This document shows, in pieces, positions 61,401 through 64,000 of a DNA stretch of 64,000 nt; positions within the stretch are counted from its first letter, which is position 1, and each line of letters opens with the position of its first letter. Both the position numbers and the translations under genes were made by a program. Below the pieces are notes generated by a model that was not told where the DNA came from, did no database searches, and saw nothing but the letters and a program-made list of their open reading frames with translations. The DNA lies in assembly GCA_964019415.1 (NCBI GenBank), contig OZ025869.1:12829430-12893429 (forward strand), in the 5' to 3' direction. Source of the DNA: Ianthella basta (Eukaryota; Porifera; Demospongiae; Verongiida; Ianthellidae).

Positions 61401-64000
61401 TTGCCTCATCTTGAAATATCTTGCTTTATCTTTCTACATCTTGCCTCATCTTACTAAATCTTGTTATATCTTGCTACATCTTGCCTCATCTTGCTTCATC
61501 TTGCTACATCTTGCTTCATCTTGTAATGTATTCCCTCATCTTGCCTAAACTTGCAATATCTTGCCTCATCTTGCAATATCTTGCCTCATCTTGTAATATC
61601 TTGCCTCATCTTGCTACATCTTGCCTCATCTTTCAATATCTTGCCTCATCTTGCTATTTCTTGCTTCATCTTGCAATATCTTGCCTCATCATGCAATATC
61701 TTGCCTCATCTTGCAATATCTTGCCTCATCATACAATATCTTGCCTCATCTTGCAATATCTTGCCTCATCTTGCAATATCTTGCCTCATCTTGCAATGTC
61801 TCACCTCACCTTACTACATCTTGCCTCATCTTGCAATATCTTGCCTCATCTTGCAATGTCTTCCTCATCTTGCCAAATCTTGCAATATCTTGCCTCATCT
61901 TGCATTATCTTGCTTCATCTTCCTATATCCTGCCTCATCTTGCCTCATCTTGCAATATCTTGCGACATCTTACACTATCTTGCCTAATCTTACAACATCT
62001 TGCTTCATCTTGCTGTATCTTACCTAATCTTACTACATCTTGCCTCGTCTTACAATTTCTTGCCTAATCTTGCAATATCTTGCCTCATCTTGCAATATCT
62101 TGCCTCATCTTGCTATTTCTTGTTTCATCTTGCAATATCTTGCCTCATCATGCAATATCTTGACTAATCTTGCAATCTCTTGCCTCATCTTGCAATATCT
62201 TGCCTCATCTTGCAATGTCTTACCTCATCTTGCTACATCTTGCCTCATCTGGTAATATCTTGCCTAATCTTGCTATTTCTTGCTTCATCTTGCAATATCT
62301 TGCTTCATCGTGCTACATCCTGCCTCATCTTACTAAATCTTGTTTCATCTTGCTACATCTTGCCTCATTTTGCTTCATCTTTCTACATCTTGCCTCATCT
62401 TGTAATGTCTTGACTCATCTTGCCTAATCTTGCAATATCTTGCCTCGTCTTGCAATATCTTGCCTCTTCTTGTAATGTCCTGCCTCATCTTGCCTCATCT
62501 TGCAATATTTTGCCTCATCTTGCTATTTCTTGCCTCATCTTACTATTTCTTGCCTCATCTTGCAATATCTTGCCTCATCATGCAATATCTTGCCTAATCT
62601 TGCTATATTTTGCCTCATCTCTCTACATCTTGCCTCGTCCTGCAATATCTTGCTTTATCTTTCTGCATCTTGCCTCATCTTACTAAATCTTGTTTTATCT
62701 TGCTACATCTTGCCTCATCTTGCATCATCTTGCTACATCTTGCCTCATCTTGTAATGTCTTGCAACATCTTGCCTAATCTTGCAATATCTTGCCTCGTCT
62801 TGCAATATCTTGCCTCATCTTGCTATATCTTGCCTCATCTTGCTACATCTTGCAATATCTTGCCTCGTCTTGCAATATCTTGCCTCATTTTGTAATATCT
62901 TGCCTCATCTTGCTACATCTTGCCTCATCTTGCAATATCTTGCCTCATCTTGCTATTTCTTGCCTCATCTTGCAATATCTTACCTCATCATGCAATATCT
63001 TGCCTAATCTTGCAATATCTTGCCTCATCTTGCAATATCTTGCCTCATCTTGCAATGTCTTACCTCATCTTGCTACATCTTGCCTCATCTTGCAATATCT
63101 TGCTTTATCTTTCTACATGTTGACTCATCTTACTAAATCTTGTTATATCTTGCTACATCTTGCCTCATCTTGCTTCATCTTGCTACATCTTGCTTCATCT
63201 TGTAATGTCTTGCCTCATCTTGCTTAAACTTGAAATATCTTGTCTCGTCTTGCAATATCTTGCCTCATCTTGTAATATCTTGCCTCATCTTGCTACATCT
63301 TGCCTCGTCTTGCAATATCCTGCCTCATCTTGCTATTTCTTGTCTCATCTTGCAATATCTTGCCTCATCTTACAATATCTTGCCTCATCTTGCAATGTCT
63401 TACTTCATCTTGCTACATCTTGCCTCATCTTGCAATATCTTGCCTCATCTTGCAATGTCTTGCCTCATCTTGCTACATCTTGCCTCATCTTGTAATATCT
63501 TGCCTAATCTTGCTATTTCTTGCTTCATCTTGCAATATCTTGCTTCATCGTGCTACATCTTACCTCATCTTTCTAAATAGTGTTTCATCTTGCTACATCT
63601 TGCCTCATCTTGCTTCATCTTGCTACATCTTGCCTCATCTTGTAATGTCTTGCCTCATCTTGCCTAATCTTGCAACATCTTGCCTCGTCTTCCAATATCT
63701 TGCCTCATCTTGTAATGTCCTGCCTCATCTTGCCTCATCTTGCAATATCTTGCCTCATCTTGCCATTTCTTGCCTCGTTTTGCTATTTCTTGTCTCATCT
63801 TTCAATGTCTTACCTCATCTCGCTACATCTTGCCTCATCTTGCTACATCTTGCCTCATCTTACTAAATCTGGCTTCATCTTGCTACATCTTTCTTCATCG
63901 TGCCTCATCTTGCTACATCTTGCCATATCTTGCAATGTCTTATTACCTCATCTCGCTACATCTTGCCTCATCTTGCTACATCTTGTCCTCATCTTGCTAC
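58418..64000 (+). repeat. Satellite array, right part (10/20-bp unit)
   Basis: Same unit and orientation as the rest of the array, continuing past the window edge. It includes TTA-insertion markers near 58811, 60728 and 63941, a block at 60400-60700 resembling 9770-10060 and 23900-24200, and a final block from about 63500 matching the region around 2250-2740 and 51650-52050. An 11-nt expanded unit (cttgtcctcat) sits near 63983, as at about 11860. No gene or RNA is visible. Confidence 0.96.

Noticed and set aside
59848-61548. 566-codon + strand open frame in the satellite (and dozens of similar ones)
   Set aside because: The peptide is only the 20-residue cycle forced by the 20-bp unit, the other + frames are equally open and encode the same cycle, and there is no start context, promoter or codon bias. 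It is a by-product of the repeat.
1-64000. Telomeric or CENP-B-box satellite
   Set aside because: No TTAGGG-type or related telomere unit and no CENP-B box-like sequence was seen in the units; the chromosomal position cannot be stated from this window.

Overview
The window is one very long tandem satellite array interrupted by two insertions related to retrotransposons. About 60.5 of 64 kb is built from a degenerate 10-bp unit (cttgcNNNat type). These units are mostly paired into a 20-bp unit with consensus cttgcctcatcttgcaatat. All units point the same way, so the + strand is G-poor and pyrimidine-rich. Runs of variant units are organised into higher-order repeats of 210, 239, 410, 673, 773 and 783 bp and of about 4.2 kb. 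I see no cellular protein gene, tRNA, rRNA or CRISPR array. The many long + strand reading frames in the satellite are a by-product of its 20-bp period.

Layout. 1-16582: satellite, with a 783-bp tandem duplication (2250-3815), a 410-bp one (4481-5258), and a block at 842-1740 repeated at 14708-15607. 16583-20038: a canonical endonuclease-bearing Penelope-like element (PLE) on the + strand. It has a tandem layout: a 5'-truncated copy (771-bp pseudo-LTR, 16633-17403) lies directly upstream of a full copy (to 20038). The monomer length is 2635 bp. 20039-58315: satellite with three successive copies of a roughly 4.2-kb block and many smaller duplications. 58316-58417: a 102-bp non-satellite insert carrying a second, different hammerhead-ribozyme motif, probably the 3' end of another PLE family. 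58418-64000: satellite.

The PLE carries one long frame (17398-19794): a helical N-terminal region, a reverse transcriptase with YVDD, and a C-terminal GIY-YIG endonuclease with a CxxC pair. An in-frame TGA at 18013 breaks it. Each pseudo-LTR holds a TATA-like run and a hammerhead motif whose stem III is only the palindrome ACGT. That favours action as a dimer, as reported for PLE hammerheads. The two pseudo-LTRs differ at only 2 of 771 positions, so the insertion looks young.

Organism: a eukaryote, most likely an animal, judged from the EN+ PLE and the scale of the satellite. Nothing here identifies the species. The region behaves like constitutive heterochromatin (pericentromeric, subtelomeric or similar), but no sequence mark proves which.
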